A stretch of DNA of 40,198 nucleotides from Lentilactobacillus parafarraginis DSM 18390 = JCM 14109 (GTDB lineage: Bacteria; Bacillota; Bacilli; Lactobacillales; Lactobacillaceae), in contig NZ_AZFZ01000009.1 in the NCBI RefSeq assembly GCF_001435895.1, positions 30,091-70,288 on the forward strand, written 5' to 3'. Shown one piece after another: positions 17,175 to 25,197 of this stretch. A program made the translations under genes and the position numbers. Position 1 is the first letter of the stretch. Each line of letters starts with the position of its first letter. The notes under the pieces were generated by a model. It did not search any database. It saw nothing but the letters and a program-made list of their open reading frames with translations, and was not told where the DNA came from.

Positions 17175-17990
17175 TCACGATTTCTTTAATTCAGAATAAG
17201 CGTTTTCAATCACTTTATCAATCGAAACCTGGGGATTCATTCGCGGTTCATCAACTGATTGGAGTTCAACCAAGAATTCAATGTTACCAGCCCCACCCTT
17301 AATTGGAGAAAAATCAAGATGTTCAACCGAATAGCCGGCAGAAACCGCAAAGTTCAGGATTTTCTCCAACACCATTTTATGAACGGCCGGATCATGGACA
17401 ATGCCGTGTTTGCCAACGTTTTGCTTACCCGCTTCAAATTGAGGTTTAATCAAAGCAACCACCCGGCCATTGTGAACGATAATCTTCTTTAATGGCGGCA
17501 AAATTAATTCAAGAGAAATAAAGGATACATCAATTGACGCAAACTGAGGTTGGCCGTGGGTAAAATCACCCAATTTGCTGTACCGAAAGTTAGTATGCTC
17601 CATGACAACAACTCGCGGATCCTCTCGCAATTTCCATACGAGCTGGTTGCTGCCCACATCCAGAGCATAACTGAGTTTAGCGCCATTTTGCAGCATCACG
17701 TCGGTAAATCCGCCGGTAGATGAGCCAATGTCGAGAACCGTCAGTCCATTGACACTGATATTAAAAACTTTGAGGGCCTTTTCAAGTTTCAGCCCACCCC
17801 GGCTAACGTATGGCATTGGCTTACCCTTTAAATGCAGCTCCGTGGACACCGGAATCTTAACGCCTGGCTTATCCAAGCGCTCTTCGTTATCCCCGAGAAT
17901 CTCACCAGCCATGACGGCCCGTTTCGCTTTTTCTCGCGTATCAAATAATCCCTGAGTAACCAATAATACATCAACCCGTTGTTTTTCCAT
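17175..17990 (-). CDS. TlyA family rRNA (cytidine-2'-O)-methyltransferase
   Basis: The 271-residue protein has an N-terminal S4 RNA-binding domain (MEKQRVDVLLVTQG through about residue 65) and an FtsJ-like methyltransferase fold with LDIGSSTGGFTDVMLQNGA (SAM site), then IDVSFISLELILP and ALIKPQFEAG. Family members 2'-O-methylate 16S/23S rRNA cytidines; older annotation calls them hemolysin A or YqxC. I chose the ATG at 17990, which gives the family N terminus and overlaps the ispA end by 20 bp; two upstream starts are possible. Confidence 0.9.
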   Translation of the reverse strand: MEKQRVDVLLVTQGLFDTREKAKRAVMAGEILGDNEERLDKPGVKIPVSTELHLKGKPMPYVSRGGLKLEKALKVFNISVNGLTVLDIGSSTGGFTDVMLQNGAKLSYALDVGSNQLVWKLREDPRVVVMEHTNFRYSKLGDFTHGQPQFASIDVSFISLELILPPLKKIIVHNGRVVALIKPQFEAGKQNVGKHGIVHDPAVHKMVLEKILNFAVSAGYSVEHLDFSPIKGGAGNIEFLVELQSVDEPRMNPQVSIDKVIENAYSELKKS

Positions 17991-18885
17991 GACGTTTTTC
18001 ATCCTTAATTGCAAAATAGCTACAAAAATCCTTTAACAGTGATGTGTCGATCGACAAGTCCCGACCTGCTTGATCGATGGCTGAAACAGCCTGACCAACC
18101 ACTTGATCAAGAGCCTGGTAAGCTTTGGTTAATCCCATCAGGTTAGGATACGTATTTTTCCCAGCGTCCTGATGAACGGGCTTGCCAATTGTCTTTTCAT
18201 CACCAACAACATCCAAAATGTCATCATAAATTTGAAAAGCTGCCCCGAAGTTTTCGGCAAATTTTAAGAACGATTGACGCTGAAAGCCTGGGACTTTCGC
18301 CATAATAAGCCCGGCTTCAACTGCATATCGAATCAACGCCCCCGTTTTGTTACGGTCAAGCTTCTGCAGCTTTTCAAGATCTAATCGGGTCCCCTCAAAT
18401 TCAATATCATCAGCCTGACCTGAAACCATTCCGTGGGGCCCGGCAGCCTTGGCAAGAGCAAGGGTCAGTTCGGCATGCAGATCATCGCTTAGACGGTTAT
18501 CAACCAACCACTGGAAAGCCAGGGCCTGTAAGCCATCACCAGCCAAGGTCGCCATGCCGGCACCAAACTTAACGTGATTCGTTGGTTTGCCCCGCCGCAA
18601 ATCATCGTTATCCATTGCTGGAAGATCATCATGAATCAGCGAATAGGAATGCATTAATTCCAACGCGCTTGCCGCCTTTAAGACGTCGTCATCAATTGAC
18701 TGGCCCAAGGTGGTTAAGGTAGCCAACGTTAGTAATGGTCGGAGCCGTTTGCCGCCTGCATTCACAGAATAACTCATGGCTTCGGCGAGCCGGGTCTGAT
18801 CTGTATCCTTTGCAATTTGGGTTTCCAAAACCTTATTAATTTTGGGGACCCACTCACTCGTAAAATTAGTCAGCCTGTTGCCCAT
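17971..18885 (-). CDS. ispA: Short-chain polyprenyl (farnesyl/geranyl) diphosphate synthase
   Basis: It condenses isopentenyl diphosphate with allylic diphosphates to supply the precursor for undecaprenyl phosphate and other isoprenoids. The 304-residue helical protein shows GGKRLRPLL, the first Asp-rich motif HDDLPAMDNDDLRRG, and the second in QIYDDILDVVGD. The ATG at 18885 is chosen: AAAGG lies 9 bp upstream and it gives a normal N terminus. It overlaps the xseB end by 20 bp in another frame, so the pair is translationally coupled. The xseA-xseB-ispA-tlyA order is standard. Confidence 0.94.
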   Translation of the reverse strand: MGNRLTNFTSEWVPKINKVLETQIAKDTDQTRLAEAMSYSVNAGGKRLRPLLTLATLTTLGQSIDDDVLKAASALELMHSYSLIHDDLPAMDNDDLRRGKPTNHVKFGAGMATLAGDGLQALAFQWLVDNRLSDDLHAELTLALAKAAGPHGMVSGQADDIEFEGTRLDLEKLQKLDRNKTGALIRYAVEAGLIMAKVPGFQRQSFLKFAENFGAAFQIYDDILDVVGDEKTIGKPVHQDAGKNTYPNLMGLTKAYQALDQVVGQAVSAIDQAGRDLSIDTSLLKDFCSYFAIKDEKRHGKTTG

Positions 18886-19132
18886 TTTCATCATCCTTTG
18901 ACTGCTTCGGCTTCTCGAATGCGACTTCGTGACCGTCATCATCCATCATTTTTGCCATGGTATGTTCAGCGGTTGTCAGCGTTTTTTGTAGGTCTTCGCT
19001 CAGTTCAATGCCGGTTTTAAACTTACTCATTGAATCTTCAAGAGAAACGTTTCCCTGTTCCAGCTGATTCACAATTGTCTCCAACTTCGCCATTTTCTGT
19101 TCAAACGTTTCACTGTCTTGCTTGTCCGCCAT
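18866..19132 (-). CDS. xseB: Exodeoxyribonuclease VII small subunit
   Basis: The 88-residue helical protein has the XseB core FEQKMAKLETIVNQLEQG and the following LEDSMSKFKTGIELS, then an acidic C-terminal tail slightly longer than usual. It binds XseA to form exonuclease VII, which degrades single-stranded DNA. The ATG at 19132 is one base past the xseA stop, with AGAGG about 10 bp upstream. Confidence 0.94.
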   Translation of the reverse strand: MADKQDSETFEQKMAKLETIVNQLEQGNVSLEDSMSKFKTGIELSEDLQKTLTTAEHTMAKMMDDDGHEVAFEKPKQSKDDENGQQAD

Positions 19133-19133
19133 A

Positions 19134-20480
19134 TTAATCATCCTCTTTTCCGTGTTCAATTTGATCAACCGTCGCGTTCACAATCCCATCTGAAAAATGG
19201 ACGTTAATGGTTTTTGATTTGAGGTCAGCAACCCGACTGACAAAATGGTTGCTTTCGTCGGTCGTGTAAGTATAGCCCCGTCTCAAAATTTTTAGAGGGC
19301 TCAGATGGTCAAGGGCGCTCACCAGCATCTGATACCTTTGCCGATCATCGGATACCCGCTTGGATTGTTGCTGGCTGAGTTTTAAAACCAAAAAGCGTAA
19401 CCGTTGGCGCTGGTCATTAATCGTGTGGGTTGGGGCAACCATTTTTAACCGCATGGTGAGCTCGGAGAGTTGATTTCGCCTGCCACTGGTAATCTTATCA
19501 GATTGATTTTTTAACCGCTGACTCAACAGGTCTAGTTTTTGTGAGAACGTTTCGTAAAGGCGCTCGGGAGATGTGAAAATCGGTGATTGCCGCAATCGCT
19601 TGAGACGAAGCTCTAACTGTTGAAGAATTTGGTATTCCGCGTTAATGACCCGGTTTTGGCTTGTTTTAAGATCCACAAGCACCTGATCAAGTCTGGGAAC
19701 CGCAAGTTCAGCAGCGGCCGTTGGTGTAGCGGCCCGCACATCAGCGACCAAATCAGCGATTGTCGTGTCCGTCTCATGTCCAACCGACGAAATAACTGGA
19801 ATTCGACTGGCTGAAATGGCCCGGGCAACGGCTTCTTCGTTGAACGGCCACAAATCTTCAATTGACCCACCACCACGACCGATGATTAACGTATCGAACC
19901 GGTCAAGCTGATTGACCCGTTCAATTTGACGCACAATATCGGCACTGGCTTCATTTCCCTGAACCAAGGCAGGAAACAGAACAATCTGGGCAATCGGGTA
20001 CCGTCGCCGAACCGTCGTGATGATATCCCGAATGACGGCTCCACTGGGCGAAGTGACCACCGCAATCTGTTTGGGAAATCGAACTAACGGTTTTTTCGGC
20101 TGACTGAATAAGCCTTCCTGATCAAGCTTACGTTTCAGTTGCTCGTATGCTTGATAAAGTTGGCCAACGCCATCCGGTTCCATGCTGTCTACGTAAATTT
20201 GATAACTGCCACTGGGTTCATACACCGAAATATGTCCAGTCACAAGCACCTTCATTCCTTCCTCAGGGGTGAACTTAATCTTATTAAAAGCAGACTTAAA
20301 CATGATCGCACTAATTTTAGCGTGATCATCCTTCAAACTAAAGTATTGGTGCGCATTGGGCCGCAACCGGAAGTTTGAGATTTCACCCGTAAGATATACC
20401 TTTGTCAGGTACGGGTCAACATCAAACTTCCTCTTAATATATTTAGTTAACGCTGAAACCGATAGGTACTCGACTGTCAC
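19134..20480 (-). CDS. xseA: Exodeoxyribonuclease VII large subunit
   Basis: The 448-residue catalytic subunit has an N-terminal OB fold (YLSVSALTKYIKRKFD to about residue 100), then the nuclease region with VVTSPSGAVIRDI, IIGRGGGSIEDLWPFNEE and SSVGHETDTTIADLVAD, followed by a long coiled coil (about 275-400) and GYTYT near the end. The GTG start overlaps the folD stop (AAGTGA), with GGAG about 10 bp upstream. Length is standard for the family. Confidence 0.95.
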   Translation of the reverse strand: MTVEYLSVSALTKYIKRKFDVDPYLTKVYLTGEISNFRLRPNAHQYFSLKDDHAKISAIMFKSAFNKIKFTPEEGMKVLVTGHISVYEPSGSYQIYVDSMEPDGVGQLYQAYEQLKRKLDQEGLFSQPKKPLVRFPKQIAVVTSPSGAVIRDIITTVRRRYPIAQIVLFPALVQGNEASADIVRQIERVNQLDRFDTLIIGRGGGSIEDLWPFNEEAVARAISASRIPVISSVGHETDTTIADLVADVRAATPTAAAELAVPRLDQVLVDLKTSQNRVINAEYQILQQLELRLKRLRQSPIFTSPERLYETFSQKLDLLSQRLKNQSDKITSGRRNQLSELTMRLKMVAPTHTINDQRQRLRFLVLKLSQQQSKRVSDDRQRYQMLVSALDHLSPLKILRRGYTYTTDESNHFVSRVADLKSKTINVHFSDGIVNATVDQIEHGKEDD

Positions 20481-21337
20481 TTATTGATACTCCATTCTGC
20501 AAGATCAACACTCTGCTGCATGAGCGTTGCAATCGTCATTGGCCCCACGCCCCCGGGAACTGGCGTGATATATCCCACTTTATCAAACATGTCATCATAA
20601 TCAACGTCGCCAACCAAATGACCGGATTCGTTAATATTTTGGCCAACATCAATCACAACGGCACCTTCCTTGACATCATCCTTAGTCAAAGTATGTAAGT
20701 GACCGGTTGCCGAAACGATAATGTCGGCATTCTTTGTGTATTCTGAAATGTCCTTGGTTAACCGGTGAAGAATTGAAACGCTTGCCGCTTCATTCAACAT
20801 CAGTGCTGCCATTGGTTTACCAACAATTGCACTTCGGCCAAGGACAACAGCATTTTTGGACTTCAGGGAAATGCCATAGGCCTTAAACATCGTCATAATA
20901 CCCTTAGGCGTACACGATACCGGGTAGTTTGTCGTATCGTTCAAATACAACTTTCCGACATTAACCGGATGAAACCCATCGACATCTTTTTCAGGTAAAA
21001 TTGCTCGGGTAATCGCTTTTTCATTAATATGGTCCGGTAAGGGGTCTTGAACCAGGATCCCATGGATGGTCGGATCATTATTATATTGATCAATTAATTT
21101 CAATAATTCGCTTTGTGAAACGTCTTTATCAAGATGCTCAACAATTGAGTTAATTCCAAGTCGTTGAGCAGTGCGATGCTTATTACGAACGTATCGCTGA
21201 CTGGCTGGATCGTCACCAACAATGACCACAACAAGTCCAGGAGTCATTCCAAAATCTTCCTGCATTTTCTGAACCCGTTGACTGGTTTGTTGATTTAATT
21301 TCTTTGCAAGTGCTCTTCCATCAATAACAGTTGCCAT
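20477..21337 (-). CDS. folD: Bifunctional methylenetetrahydrofolate dehydrogenase/cyclohydrolase
   Basis: It interconverts 5,10-methylene-THF and 10-formyl-THF, feeding Fmt and purine synthesis. The 286-residue protein has the catalytic segment YVRNKHRTAQRLGI (Tyr and Lys), GILVQDPLPDHI, the NADP-binding VLGRSAIVGKPMAALML and the C-terminal TPVPGGVGPMTIATL. The ATG start has AAAGGAGAG upstream. A 100-bp gap to nusB contains two competing hairpins. Confidence 0.96.
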   Translation of the reverse strand: MATVIDGRALAKKLNQQTSQRVQKMQEDFGMTPGLVVVIVGDDPASQRYVRNKHRTAQRLGINSIVEHLDKDVSQSELLKLIDQYNNDPTIHGILVQDPLPDHINEKAITRAILPEKDVDGFHPVNVGKLYLNDTTNYPVSCTPKGIMTMFKAYGISLKSKNAVVLGRSAIVGKPMAALMLNEAASVSILHRLTKDISEYTKNADIIVSATGHLHTLTKDDVKEGAVVIDVGQNINESGHLVGDVDYDDMFDKVGYITPVPGGVGPMTIATLMQQSVDLAEWSINK

Positions 21338-21394
21338 CTTAACAATTCTCTCCTTTAAAATCCAATACGTTTACAAAGCGACAAGATCTTTTTC

Positions 21395-21444
21395 AAAAAC
21401 GAATGTAAAGAAAAAATAGATTTACATTCGCGTAAATCTATTTT
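21395..21444 (-). terminator. Two mutually exclusive hairpins after nusB
   Basis: On the minus strand, hairpin 1 pairs 21432-21444 with 21413-21425 (13 perfect base pairs, 6-nt loop, then TTTTTT-like tract); its 5' arm includes the nusB stop codon. Hairpin 2 pairs 21421-21430 with 21400-21409 (10 perfect base pairs) followed by TTTTT. Both use 21421-21425, so only one can form at once. Either can act as a terminator upstream of folD. Confidence 0.7.
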
Positions 21445-21851
21445 ACCAGTTCTTCAAGAGCGTGTGACAAAATACCGTTAACAAATTTTCTCGAACGATC
21501 ATCGCTATACTTTTTAGCAAGTTCGATCGCCTCGTTAATTGAAACCTTTGCTGGTAGATCGTCAACATAAAGCATTTCGTACAGGGCGATTTGTAGAATA
21601 ATCAAATCAGTTTTGGCAATTCGATCAATTGACCACCCACTACGCAAGTACTTTTCAATGATCTTATCAAGCTCATCAAGATGATCGACAACTCCGGAAA
21701 CCAACTCATCCAAGTACTTTGGATAGTCCTCCCCATACTTACCGTCGGTCAATGCCTGATAAAAGTTCTCTTTATTTGTTTGTTTATTTGTATTTAACGC
21801 GAAAAGCGTTTGAAATGCATATTCGCGAATCTGGTGTCGTGTTACAGCCAC
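21438..21851 (-). CDS. nusB: Transcription antitermination factor NusB
   Basis: The 137-residue all-helical protein shows RHQIREYAFQTLFAL at the N terminus, DELVSGVVDHLDELD and the C-terminal KVSINEAIELAKKYSDDRSRKFVNGIL, all NusB signatures. It acts with NusE/S10 on boxA RNA in rRNA transcription. The GTG start overlaps the stop of the Asp23-like gene (TAGTG) with GAGGAATA as ribosome-binding site, so translation is coupled. Length is normal. Confidence 0.95.
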   Translation of the reverse strand: MAVTRHQIREYAFQTLFALNTNKQTNKENFYQALTDGKYGEDYPKYLDELVSGVVDHLDELDKIIEKYLRSGWSIDRIAKTDLIILQIALYEMLYVDDLPAKVSINEAIELAKKYSDDRSRKFVNGILSHALEELVK

Positions 21852-22285
21852 TATTCCTCACCATTCTCTTCGTCAGCAAAGGGGTTATTCGGATCCACGG
21901 TATTCATCGTCTTTTCCGGGATCACTCCCTGAACATGGACGTTAACTTCGTGAACTTTTAATCCCGTCATAAATAACGTCTGCTGTTCAATTTGATTTTG
22001 AATTTCGAGCGCAACTTTCGGAACAGAAACGCCATAGTTCAAATAAACGTAGATGTCAAAAACCAATTCTTCATTGTCATACGTTAACTTAACGCCTTTA
22101 CCGTGTTCTTTTTTTCGAGAAAACAACTCATTGACACTCGACGAAAACGATCCTCGCATCCGGTTGACACCGTCGACTTGGGAAGCCCCAATACCCGCAA
22201 TAATTTCTAAAACATTTTGCGCAAGCTCAATCTTTCCAAGTTCGGGGTCATTCGCATGAAGAACAATATTGGTATCTTCAGCCAT
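21851..22285 (-). CDS. Asp23/Gls24 family envelope-stress protein (YqhY type)
   Basis: The 144-residue protein has the Asp23 core: LAQNVLEIIAGIGASQVDGVNRMRG-type helix and strand, FDIYVYLNYGVSVPKVALEIQ and VHEVNVHVQGV. The position between efp and nusB identifies it as the YqhY orthologue, which in B. subtilis is linked to acetyl-CoA carboxylase homeostasis. CGGAGG precedes the ATG. Biochemical function of the family is not settled. Confidence 0.9.
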   Translation of the reverse strand: MAEDTNIVLHANDPELGKIELAQNVLEIIAGIGASQVDGVNRMRGSFSSSVNELFSRKKEHGKGVKLTYDNEELVFDIYVYLNYGVSVPKVALEIQNQIEQQTLFMTGLKVHEVNVHVQGVIPEKTMNTVDPNNPFADEENGEE

Positions 22286-22315
22286 TTTAAAGCCTCCGTT
22301 TCTGTTCTAAAGGGG

Positions 22316-22876
22316 TTATGCCCGTGAAATGTAGGTACCATCCGTCGTGTTAATCACTAACTTATCTCCTTGATTAACAAAGAAAGGAACTTGAAGGGTT
22401 AACCCAGTGGTCATCGTTGCAGGCTTTGAACCGCCAGAAGCCGTATCCCCTTTGATACCAGGTTCAGTGGCAGCAACTTCAAGGGTGACAGTGTTTGGCA
22501 ATTCAACTCCCAGAGTTTCGTTGCCATACTGAATCACGTTAACTTCCATATTTTCTTGAAGGTAGTTCAATTCCTGCTTAATTTGCTCTTCTGGAATTGA
22601 AATCTGATCATAGGTATCCATGTCCATGAAAACATGTTGGTCACCGTCAGCGTACAAATATTGCATCTTACGGGTATCAATTTGAGCCTGTTCCATCTTA
22701 GCGCCGGAACGGAAAGTCTTATCTTGAACGGCACCAGTCCGTAAGTTCTTTAACTTTGAACGAACAAAGGCGCCACCCTTACCAGGTTTAACGTGTTGAA
22801 AATTGATAATCCGCCAAATTGCCCCATCGACTTCGATGGTTAATCCATTTTTAAAATCAGCAGTAGAAATTGCCAT
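22316..22876 (-). CDS. efp: Translation elongation factor P
   Basis: EF-P binds stalled ribosomes and speeds peptide bonds at polyproline. The 186-residue protein has the three-barrel layout: an N-terminal KOW-like domain with the loop [12 protein letters not shown], whose conserved Lys is the site modified in other species, then [10 protein letters not shown] and the C-terminal [15 protein letters not shown] signature. AGGAGG lies upstream of the ATG. The gene starts the block that runs through asp23-nusB-folD. Confidence 0.96.
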   Translation of the reverse strand: MAISTADFKNGLTIEVDGAIWRIINFQHVKPGKGGAFVRSKLKNLRTGAVQDKTFRSGAKMEQAQIDTRKMQYLYADGDQHVFMDMDTYDQISIPEEQIKQELNYLQENMEVNVIQYGNETLGVELPNTVTLEVAATEPGIKGDTASGGSKPATMTTGLTLQVPFFVNQGDKLVINTTDGTYISRA

Positions 22877-22940
22877 TAATTAATTCCTCCTAAAATAATG
22901 TGTGGTCAATATCGTCACACATCTACAGTAACATACATTG

Positions 22941-22971
22941 ATTATATAATATTTCAACCCTAAATAGCCAA
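22941..22971 (-). promoter_or_regulatory. Probable efp promoter
   Basis: On the minus strand TTGGCT (22966-22971) lies 16 bp from TTATAT (22944-22949) or 19 bp from TATAAT (22941-22946). The exact -10 is ambiguous. The leader also carries a 7-bp stem (22898-22904 with 22916-22922) just upstream of the ribosome-binding site. Confidence 0.38.
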
Positions 22972-23019
22972 TTTTTCCTAAATTGACTTGACCAGATCAT
23001 CATAAATCCGTTATCGCAT

Positions 23020-23050
23020 AAAAAAAGAACCCCTTCAGGCCCTTTTTTCT
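23020..23050 (-). terminator. Terminator after rpmA
   Basis: On the minus strand AAGGGCC / GGTTCTT (with G-U pairs) forms a short stem extended by A-U pairs, followed by TTTTTTT. It lies about 20 bp past the rpmA stop. Confidence 0.72.
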
Positions 23051-23069
23051 AGCAAACAAATGCTATATG

Positions 23070-23366
23070 TTACTTAGTAGCAGCTTCAGCGACTGGATAT
23101 ACTGAAACCTGACGCTTGTCGCGGCCTTTACGTTCAAAGCGAACAACGCCGTCAACCAAGGCGAACAATGTGTCGTCGTTGCCCCGACTAACATTGGTAC
23201 CTGGGTAAATGTGAGTTCCCCGTTGACGATAGATGATTGAACCACTATGAACAGTTGCCCCATCAGCTGCTTTGGCGCCTAAACGACGACCAGCTGAATT
23301 ACGACCGTTGGCAGTTGATCCACCACCTTTATGGTGAGAGAAGAATTGTAAGTTCATTGCAAGCAT
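23070..23366 (-). CDS. rpmA: 50S ribosomal protein L27 with cleavable N-terminal extension
   Basis: The 98-residue protein has the L27 core ([38 protein letters not shown]). Like other Firmicutes it begins with a short extension, MLAMNLQFF, before SHHKGGG. In Staphylococcus aureus the matching extension (MLKLNLQFF) is removed by the Prp protease, encoded here by the gene immediately upstream. Mature L27 then reaches the peptidyl-transferase centre. GGAGGTG precedes the ATG. Confidence 0.97.
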   Translation of the reverse strand: MLAMNLQFFSHHKGGGSTANGRNSAGRRLGAKAADGATVHSGSIIYRQRGTHIYPGTNVSRGNDDTLFALVDGVVRFERKGRDKRQVSVYPVAEAATK

Positions 23367-23389
23367 ATCTTACACCTCCAAATAAAAGT

Positions 23390-23725
23390 TTAATTTTTGA
23401 CGTTTAACTTAATATAATCTTGGTAACTTGACGCAATATCAGCCATGCCATTTTCAAACGTTTTCAGAACTGCATCTGACTGCAATTGCTGCGTTGAATT
23501 GGCAATAACTGGAATTTCCACCGATAAGTAACCACCATTCTGCTCGTCACTATCAACGTTAACGTCCAGGCCAATCACTTCCTGAAGACCGTTGACAGTG
23601 GTAATGCTAAGCACCGAAACCGCGGAGCAAACGATATCTTGTCCGTACTCGCCGGCATCCGCATGACCAGTAATTGTAAATCCTGACACATGCCCTTTGA
23701 AATGATGGATAGTTGCTTTTATCAT
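23390..23725 (-). CDS. prp: Ribosomal-processing cysteine protease Prp
   Basis: The 111-residue protein (YsxB family) carries the catalytic pair in ITGHADAGEYGQDIVCSAVS: His21 and Cys33, matching the His/Cys dyad of the family. It cleaves the N-terminal extension of L27 in S. aureus. It sits between rplU and rpmA, the conserved L21-Prp-L27 arrangement, so enzyme and substrate are co-expressed. Confidence 0.94.
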   Translation of the reverse strand: MIKATIHHFKGHVSGFTITGHADAGEYGQDIVCSAVSVLSITTVNGLQEVIGLDVNVDSDEQNGGYLSVEIPVIANSTQQLQSDAVLKTFENGMADIASSYQDYIKLNVKN

Positions 23726-23749
23726 CTTATCAGTACCTCATATTGGTTG

Positions 23750-24058
23750 TTAGGCCTTGATTGAATCAATGACAACCTTGGTGTATGGCTGACGATGGCC
23801 CTTCTTAGAACTTGCGCCCTTCTTTGGTTTGTAACGGAAGATGATGATCTTCTTTTGACGTCCTTGTTTTTCGACCGTGCCAGTAACTGATGCGCCATCA
23901 ACTGTTGGCGTCCCAATTTTAACTGAATCACCGCCGACCATAACAACTTGGTCAAAAGTAACCTTATCGCCTTCATTTGCGTCTAACTTTTCAACGTAAA
24001 TTGCGTCACCTTCTGAAACCTTGTATTGCTTACCGCCTGTAGTAATAACTGCGTACAT
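23750..24058 (-). CDS. rplU: 50S ribosomal protein L21
   Basis: The 102-residue protein begins [14 protein letters not shown] and contains [30 protein letters not shown] and HRQPYT, all L21 signatures. The ATG at 24058 has AAGGAGG 8 bp upstream; a GTG three codons earlier is inside the ribosome-binding site spacing and is not used. The gene follows a leader RNA typical for this operon. Confidence 0.97.
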   Translation of the reverse strand: MYAVITTGGKQYKVSEGDAIYVEKLDANEGDKVTFDQVVMVGGDSVKIGTPTVDGASVTGTVEKQGRQKKIIIFRYKPKKGASSKKGHRQPYTKVVIDSIKA

Positions 24059-24067
24059 GTTGTGCAC

Positions 24068-24170
24068 CTCCTTATAATTTTGCTTAGACTCGCCGAAACG
24101 AAGCGCCCGAAAAACGGGACTTAATCAGCTTGAATCGAGCGGTTGTAGCTGTGGAAGCCACAATTACAAC
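24068..24170 (-). promoter_or_regulatory. L21 leader (ribosomal protein autoregulatory RNA)
   Basis: The transcript leader of about 100 nt upstream of rplU can fold: GTTGTA/TACAAC (24165-24170 with 24142-24147) encloses TGTGG/CCACA (24158-24162 with 24150-24154), and CCCG/CGGG forms a second small hairpin (24106-24118). An L21 leader in this position is a known Rfam family in Bacilli. Assignment is by position and foldability, not by covariance. Confidence 0.62.
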
Positions 24171-24176
24171 GTTCTA

Positions 24177-24205
24177 AGTATACATAAATGCATTGCGTTC
24201 GTCAA
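24177..24205 (-). promoter_or_regulatory. Sigma-A promoter of rplU-prp-rpmA
   Basis: On the minus strand TTGACG (24200-24205), a 17-bp spacer and TATACT (24177-24182). The start point would fall near 24170, at the base of the leader hairpin. Confidence 0.78.
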
Positions 24206-24240
24206 ATTATTTATGACTATTTCGCAAAATTGTTCATTTA

Positions 24241-24288
24241 AAGCAAAAGAACTTTTCGGACAGTTGCATTCACGCCCAAAAAGTTCTT
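24241..24288 (-). terminator. Terminator after tRNA-Arg
   Basis: On the minus strand AAGAACTTTT / AAAAGTTCTT (arms 24279-24288 and 24247-24256) with an 18-22-nt loop, followed by TTGCTTT. The U tract is imperfect. It lies 27 bp after the tRNA 3' end. Confidence 0.6.
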
Positions 24289-24314
24289 AGAGAATCACCC
24301 GCACTTTGCTTTAG

Positions 24315-24388
24315 TGTCGCAAGAGAGATTCGAACTCTCGACCTACGGTTTAGAAGACCGTTGCTCTATCCAGCTGAGCTATTGCGAC
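24315..24388 (-). tRNA. tRNA-Arg (anticodon UCU)
   Basis: A complete cloverleaf reads on the minus strand: acceptor GTCGCAA/TTGCGAC, D arm GCTC...GAGC, anticodon stem CGGT/ACCG around loop CTTCTAA (anticodon TCT at 24352-24354), and T arm with GTTCGAATC. It decodes AGA and AGG. The 3' CCA is not encoded. Confidence 0.95.
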
Positions 24389-24403
24389 AAATCAACAAGA
24401 ACT

Positions 24404-24433
24404 ATTATAGCAAAGGTTTAGGCCGAGTGTCCA
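24404..24433 (-). promoter_or_regulatory. Promoter of tRNA-Arg
   Basis: On the minus strand TGGACA (24428-24433), 18-bp spacer, perfect TATAAT (24404-24409), 15 bp before the mature tRNA 5' end. Confidence 0.65.
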
Positions 24434-24697
24434 GTCACTTCCCAAAACAGCGCCGAGGAATTGAAATTCAGAGTTTAAACTGTTCGATAAACGGCTAATC
24501 AGGTACTCTAAATGGCAAGGCAAATGACCGCAGATTAATACGTGAGAGAAGCGCTGGTAATTTAAACAATGCCGCGAAGTGAATCACCAAAAAATAACAG
24601 AATTTATTTAAAGACTTTGTATCGATATGCCGTATTTAAAAATTAATACCGAATAACGATCAAAAAAATCACTCACAATTTGAAAGGACCGGTTAAA
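24434..24697. other. Intergenic region between tRNA-Arg and an orphan gene
   Basis: About 260 bp without a supportable gene. It must hold the promoter of the plus-strand gene at 24698, but I see no clean -35/-10 pair. A 25-codon frame beginning near 24570 lacks a ribosome-binding site. No clear repeat or terminator. Confidence 0.5.
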
Positions 24698-24997
24698 ATG
24701 CAATCAAACAATCGAAATCAAAACGAATCAAAGCCGCCAATGTCTCAGGAGGACTACGAAGCGCTGCTCCTAGTAGAAACCTTACACGATATGGCAATTA
24801 ATCATGATTACCGGGGATTAATGCAATTTAAGGACGCCCATGCTGGGCATGCCAGCAGCGCTTTTATTAGTTGGATCAACACACTAATTGCCCTCAGTAA
24901 ACTTGGGGCCCACAACAAAACGGCGATGCAATCCATTGAAAACGCGTTTACCCCCGATCGTCTGCTCACCGCATTTTCCCCCGACCAAGCAAGGTAA
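24698..24997 (+). CDS. Hypothetical 99-residue protein
   Basis: I do not recognise this protein. It starts with a polar Asn/Gln-rich stretch (QSNNRNQNESKPP) followed by a probably helical region (SQEDYEALLLVETLHDMAIN, then a helix around SAFISWINTLIALSKLG). There is no signal peptide or convincing membrane helix. GAAAGGA lies 9 bp before the ATG at 24698; an ATG six codons earlier would place the ribosome-binding site inside the gene. It stands alone on the plus strand between tRNA-Arg and a small membrane gene. Gene reality rests on the open frame and the ribosome-binding site only. Confidence 0.6.
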   Translation: MQSNNRNQNESKPPMSQEDYEALLLVETLHDMAINHDYRGLMQFKDAHAGHASSAFISWINTLIALSKLGAHNKTAMQSIENAFTPDRLLTAFSPDQAR

Positions 24998-25124
24998 TAA
25001 GCGTTACCGAACTTATCAATCTTTAAGTTAATAGATAAAAAGTAACAGAATGTTTCAAAATGGTTACAAAACTCTTAAGATCGTTTATTTTTCATTAAAT
25101 GAAAAGATTTCTAATTCGTTAGGT

Positions 25125-25153
25125 TTGAGTTTCAGTGAGTAAAAGAAGATAAT
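25125..25153 (+). promoter_or_regulatory. Promoter of the 38-residue membrane peptide gene
   Basis: TTGAGT (25125-25130), 17-bp spacer, GATAAT (25148-25153), giving a leader of about 37 nt before the GTG start. Confidence 0.6.
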
Positions 25154-25197
25154 TTAGTTGTGGCTTAACATAGTCGCATTATTAGGAGGTGGAAGTT

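Noticed and set aside
22898-22922. Hairpin with 7-bp arms just before the efp ribosome-binding site
   Set aside because: Short, AT/GT-rich, and no known leader family at efp; kept only as a note under the promoter.
23722-23976. 84-codon minus-strand frame overlapping rplU
   Set aside because: Out of frame with a clear L21 gene; no family resemblance.
25060-25110. ATTTTTCATTAAATGAAAAG palindrome as a terminator
   Set aside because: Stem entirely AT-rich with a 3-nt loop and no proper U tract.
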